From Bacteroidota bacterium (GTDB taxonomy: Bacteria > Bacteroidota > Bacteroidia > Flavobacteriales > Weeksellaceae): DNA of 64,000 nucleotides. Where the stretch lies: NCBI GenBank assembly GCA_023386965.1, contig JAEWIR010000032.1:1-64000 (forward strand), read 5' to 3'. Positions within the stretch are counted from its first letter, which is position 1; every line of letters starts with the position of its first letter. Positions 60,926 through 64,000 of the stretch are shown piece after piece. A model generated the notes under the pieces. It saw nothing but the letters and a program-made list of their open reading frames with translations. It ran no database searches and had not been told where the DNA came from. Both the position numbers and the translations under genes were made by a program.

Positions 60926-61573
60926 TTAGAGTTCGGTGATAATATAGTTCTGGAACTTCTGCCTGTTAAATGTAAACATGTCGCCAGCGAGGTTCTGGTT
61001 ATCTTTATACTCCTTGATGGCTATCACAGCAACATCCTTGTTGGTACCGTGCTGTTCCAGCTTAACCAGTTGCTTATTGGCCGTATCCACATACAGGTTC
61101 ACCTGTTTCAGGCCGTTTGCTTTTACGGGCGTCAGTTTTATATAGTCGGTATTTACACCATTTACTGTTCTCTTACCCGAATAAGTGGCATTGAAATCCT
61201 TCTTGTAGGAGGTAAGATAACTTGTAGGCGAAAACATGATGTCACTGCCGTTAGGCTTCGCTATGGTTACTTCCTTATCATCGTCATTGATATTGTATAT
61301 CCTGTTCCCGTCAAAGATTTGCTCAGTACCCATGATCTTTAACTTGTACTTGGGTCCTTCAGCATAATAGATTCCGGTTTCAGTCTTGGTTACCTGCCCG
61401 TTGATGCCGGAACCAAATGTAAATTTGAAATAAGAATTTTTCTTGGCCTTATAGTTGGCTGTAACCGCATCCAGGATCTGTCGGGATTTAGCATCAATTT
61501 TCTGTGCCTGCATCATTGCGGCAGAACCTACTACCATTGCACCTGCGGCCAGCTTCACAAATATATTATTCAT
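60926..61573 (-). CDS. lolA: Outer-membrane lipoprotein carrier LolA
   Basis: 215 residues. Signal peptide MNNIFVKLAAGAMVVGSAAMMQAQ, then a LolA/LolB-type half-barrel: KSRQILDAVTANYKAKKNSYFKFTFGSG, GIYYAEGPKYKLKIMGTEQIFDGNRIYNIND, SYLTSYKKDF and VNLYVDTANKQLVKLEQHG. LolA shuttles lipoproteins across the periplasm. The window is rich in predicted lipoproteins. It lies 87 bp after the translocase gene. Confidence 0.92.
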   Translation of the reverse strand: MNNIFVKLAAGAMVVGSAAMMQAQKIDAKSRQILDAVTANYKAKKNSYFKFTFGSGINGQVTKTETGIYYAEGPKYKLKIMGTEQIFDGNRIYNINDDDKEVTIAKPNGSDIMFSPTSYLTSYKKDFNATYSGKRTVNGVNTDYIKLTPVKANGLKQVNLYVDTANKQLVKLEQHGTNKDVAVIAIKEYKDNQNLAGDMFTFNRQKFQNYIITEL

Positions 61574-61660
61574 TTTTTTGTCTGTTTATAAAATTAAACT
61601 TTTGTTTGAATCTTTACTATAAACTCAAAAAGTATTCCATTATTGCGAAGCCTGTATTTT

Positions 61661-64000
61661 CTAGTTTCTCAAATCCTGCAGAAACTGCTCCAGGGAATTA
61701 AGGTCCGTAATCTGAACTTCACGTGCTTTTGCACCGTTAAAACCACCTACGACGCCGGCCGCTTCAAGCTGATCCATAATCCGCCCGGCACGGTTGTATC
61801 CCAGTTTTAGTTGCCTTTGCAGCATGGAAGTCGAGCCCTGTTGCGTAGACACCACAATTCTGGCCGCTTCTTCAAAAAGGGCGTCCTTTTCGTTAGGGTC
61901 AAAAGCAGCAGGCCCGCTTTGCCCGTCTTCCGCCGGTACTTCAGGCAGCATGAAGGCTGAAGCATATCCTTTTTGTGCACCAATATAATCTACAATCTTC
62001 TCTACTTCAGGAGTATCTACGAAAGCGCACTGCAACCGCAGGATCTCGTTTCCGTTAAAATATAGCATATCTCCCTTACCAATAAGCTGGTCTGCACCGG
62101 TAGCATCCAAAATGGTGCGTGAATCGATGCTGGAAATTACCCGGAAAGCTGCCCGGGCCGGGAAGTTGGCCTTAATCATCCCCGTAATAACATTTACAGA
62201 CGGACGCTGGGTGGCCACAATAAGGTGGATCCCGACGGCTCTGGCAAGCTGAGCCAGGCGCGCAATTGGATGTTCCACCTCTTTACCCGCGGTCATAATC
62301 AGATCGGCAAACTCATCTACAACCAAAACGATATAGGGCAGGTAGCGGTGTCCGTTTTCGGGGTTTAGTTTACGTTCTTTAAACTTACCGTTATACTCCT
62401 TTATCGTTCGGCAGAAGGCATTTTTCAACAGCTCATAGCGTGTATCCATCTCTATGCACAGGGAATTAAGGGTGTTAATCACCTTGTGTGTATCGGTAAT
62501 AATAGCATCCTCAGAATCGGGGAGTTTGGCCAGATAATGCCGTTCAATCTTCGAGTACAGCGTCAGTTCCACTTTCTTGGGGTCCACCATCACGAATTTG
62601 AGTTCACTTGGGTGCTTTTTATATAGCAGGGATGTAAGGATAGCATTGATACCTACGGATTTACCCTGACCTGTAGCACCAGCCATAAGCAAGTGAGGCA
62701 TTTTTGCCAGGTCGGCCATGAAGATTTCATTCGATATGGTTTTTCCGAATACCACTGGCAGATCCATATCCGTATTCTGGAATTTTTGAGAGGCCAGCAC
62801 GCTTCTCATGGAGACCATTGTGGGATTTTTCCTAGGAACCTCAATACCTATGGTTCCCTTTCCCGGCATAGGTGCAATAATCCGTATACCCATTGCCGAA
62901 AGGTTCAGGGCGATATCATCCTGAAGTTTCTTGATGGCCGCAACACGTATACCTGCTTCAGGTACAATTTCGTAGAGGGTCACTGTGGGTCCGATTGTCG
63001 CCTTTATTTCGGCAATGCCGACATTGAAATTCTTGAGCAGGCCAACAATCTTATTTTTATTTTCCTCAAGTTCTTCTTTGTTGATGGAGATTTCTTCAGA
63101 GCCATAATCTTTAAGAAGATTGATGGTGGGCATCTGAAATTTAGCCAAATCCAGAGTGTGATCATACAGACCGTGCTGCTTCACCAAATCTGCCGACCTT
63201 ACGTCGGTCTCATCTTCAGGCTCATCGGTCTCCCGTGCAACTTCCACCTTAAATTCGAAACTGTCCGCTTCTGACCTGAGCGACGATGCCGGGGCAGAGG
63301 CGGTAACAGTAGTGCCAGGCGTGAGGGTCACTGTGTGAGGTGCCGCTTCGTCAAATTCCTCAAAAGAGGTATTGTTAGGTGTAGTTATGGTTTGAAGGTC
63401 GGTATTCACCTCAACTTCCGGAAACCCCTTTGGCAGTTCTGTGATGGTGCTGATGCGGCGCGGTTCTTCTTCATCTTCTGTTACAGTAAGATTTGCCGGG
63501 GCATCTCCGTTTCCTGCCGACTCCTCCAGTTGGGTATCTGCTTCAAAATCATCAGATGAACTGGGCATCATTCCTTTTATTTTGCCAACCGTTTTGTCAT
63601 TAATATCCTTCAGCCTGCTTTTTATGGCGCTGGGACGCATATTGAATTCCAGGATAAAATACATTGCTATGCTTACACCTATAACTGCCCAAAGTCCCAC
63701 CATTCCAATAACGGAAATCAGGAAATCAACGATCTGGAAGCCGTATACCCCGCTTAAAGTTCCGACACCCTGGGTAACTGCGCCAAAAAAAATGGGCAGC
63801 CAACAAATGAAGAACAAAGAATGACCGATGGTTTTCCAGGGTTTGAAATATTTTTTCTTCAGTATGAGCAGGCCTACCACAAAGAAGAGAAAGGCTACGA
63901 TAAATGCCGCCACACCAATACTGTCGAAAATAAATATTTTACCGAACCAATCGCCCAGTTTCCCGAAAAGGTTGGAGGATTTTACACTGCGGTCCAGCAT
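61661..64000 (-). CDS. ftsK: FtsK/SpoIIIE-family DNA translocase (start outside or at window edge)
   Basis: 779 residues visible. N-terminal membrane helices (GVAAFIVAFLFFVVGLLIL, HSLFFICWLPIFFG, FLISVIGMVGLWAVIGVSIAM), an acidic Thr/Ser/Pro linker (~150-260), and the motor: LLKNFNVGIAEIKATIGPTVTLYEIVPEAGIR, Walker A AGATGQGKSVG, VMVDPKKVELTLY, Walker B VLVVDEFADLIMTAGKEVE and ATQRPSVNVITGMIKANFPAR. The gamma domain DALFEEAARIVVST ... QRQLKLGYNRAGRIMDQLE reads KOPS-type sequences. It pumps DNA at the septum. An ATG lies at the window edge, but homologues usually begin further upstream. Confidence 0.95.
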   Translation of the reverse strand: MLDRSVKSSNLFGKLGDWFGKIFIFDSIGVAAFIVAFLFFVVGLLILKKKYFKPWKTIGHSLFFICWLPIFFGAVTQGVGTLSGVYGFQIVDFLISVIGMVGLWAVIGVSIAMYFILEFNMRPSAIKSRLKDINDKTVGKIKGMMPSSSDDFEADTQLEESAGNGDAPANLTVTEDEEEPRRISTITELPKGFPEVEVNTDLQTITTPNNTSFEEFDEAAPHTVTLTPGTTVTASAPASSLRSEADSFEFKVEVARETDEPEDETDVRSADLVKQHGLYDHTLDLAKFQMPTINLLKDYGSEEISINKEELEENKNKIVGLLKNFNVGIAEIKATIGPTVTLYEIVPEAGIRVAAIKKLQDDIALNLSAMGIRIIAPMPGKGTIGIEVPRKNPTMVSMRSVLASQKFQNTDMDLPVVFGKTISNEIFMADLAKMPHLLMAGATGQGKSVGINAILTSLLYKKHPSELKFVMVDPKKVELTLYSKIERHYLAKLPDSEDAIITDTHKVINTLNSLCIEMDTRYELLKNAFCRTIKEYNGKFKERKLNPENGHRYLPYIVLVVDEFADLIMTAGKEVEHPIARLAQLARAVGIHLIVATQRPSVNVITGMIKANFPARAAFRVISSIDSRTILDATGADQLIGKGDMLYFNGNEILRLQCAFVDTPEVEKIVDYIGAQKGYASAFMLPEVPAEDGQSGPAAFDPNEKDALFEEAARIVVSTQQGSTSMLQRQLKLGYNRAGRIMDQLEAAGVVGGFNGAKAREVQITDLNSLEQFLQDLRN

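Overview
The window is chromosomal DNA from a member of the Bacteroidota, most likely class Flavobacteriia in the Chryseobacterium/Weeksellaceae neighbourhood. Evidence: a gliding/type IX secretion gene (gldJ tail), porQ next to cmk, a secreted protein with a type IX C-terminal sorting domain, start sites without Shine-Dalgarno sequences, and many promoters with the Bacteroidota -7 element TAnnTTTG. No rRNA, tRNA, IS element or CRISPR array was seen. Both end genes (gldJ and an ftsK-type translocase) run off the window.

Layout: 1-5.5 kb is housekeeping (gldJ end, murF, NUDIX hydrolase, SRPBCC protein, dnaK, a small MliC-like lipoprotein). 5.5-15 kb is a nitrous-oxide respiration locus: two lipoprotein cytochromes c, clade II-type nosZ, a NosB-like membrane protein, nosL, nosD, nosF, nosY, a fasciclin lipoprotein, a multi-pass haem-copper-oxidase-like membrane protein and a CRP/FNR-family regulator. 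Two promoters here carry a CRP/FNR-type palindrome at exactly the same distance from the -7 element, which fits direct activation by that regulator. 15-18.8 kb holds a type IX secretion substrate, an exported amidohydrolase, a DUF1801-type protein and a lipocalin-like lipoprotein.

18.9-27.9 kb is an A+T-rich accessory island: a 1612-residue exonuclease-RecQ-UvrD fusion helicase, two small exported proteins separated by cassette-like spacers, and a TIR / caspase-like protease / ThsB-like TIR operon that resembles type IV Thoeris anti-phage immunity. The caspase gene is broken by one extra A, and its operon has a canonical promoter followed by two GTATCA/TGATAC palindromes.

27.9-37.5 kb is a minus-strand cluster of amide-bond-forming enzymes: two clear ATP-grasp ligases and one probable one, a YbdK-type carboxylate-amine ligase and a class I glutamine amidotransferase, with two esterases and an M17 aminopeptidase. 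It looks like a pathway that makes and breaks a peptide-like metabolite of unknown identity. A four-helix-bundle gene flanked by short TTTGA-type repeats sits inside it. 37.6-42.8 kb is glycogen synthesis (glgB with a long basic tail, glgA, glgC). 42.9-64 kb is mostly core metabolism and envelope: sucA-sucB, apaG, a DEDD exonuclease, two related alpha/beta hydrolases around a CorC/HlyC-type protein, a glycosyltransferase and LpxL-type acyltransferase, a YtxH/holin-X operon, cmk-porQ, pyrH-frr, an LptF/G-family permease, lolA and ftsK.
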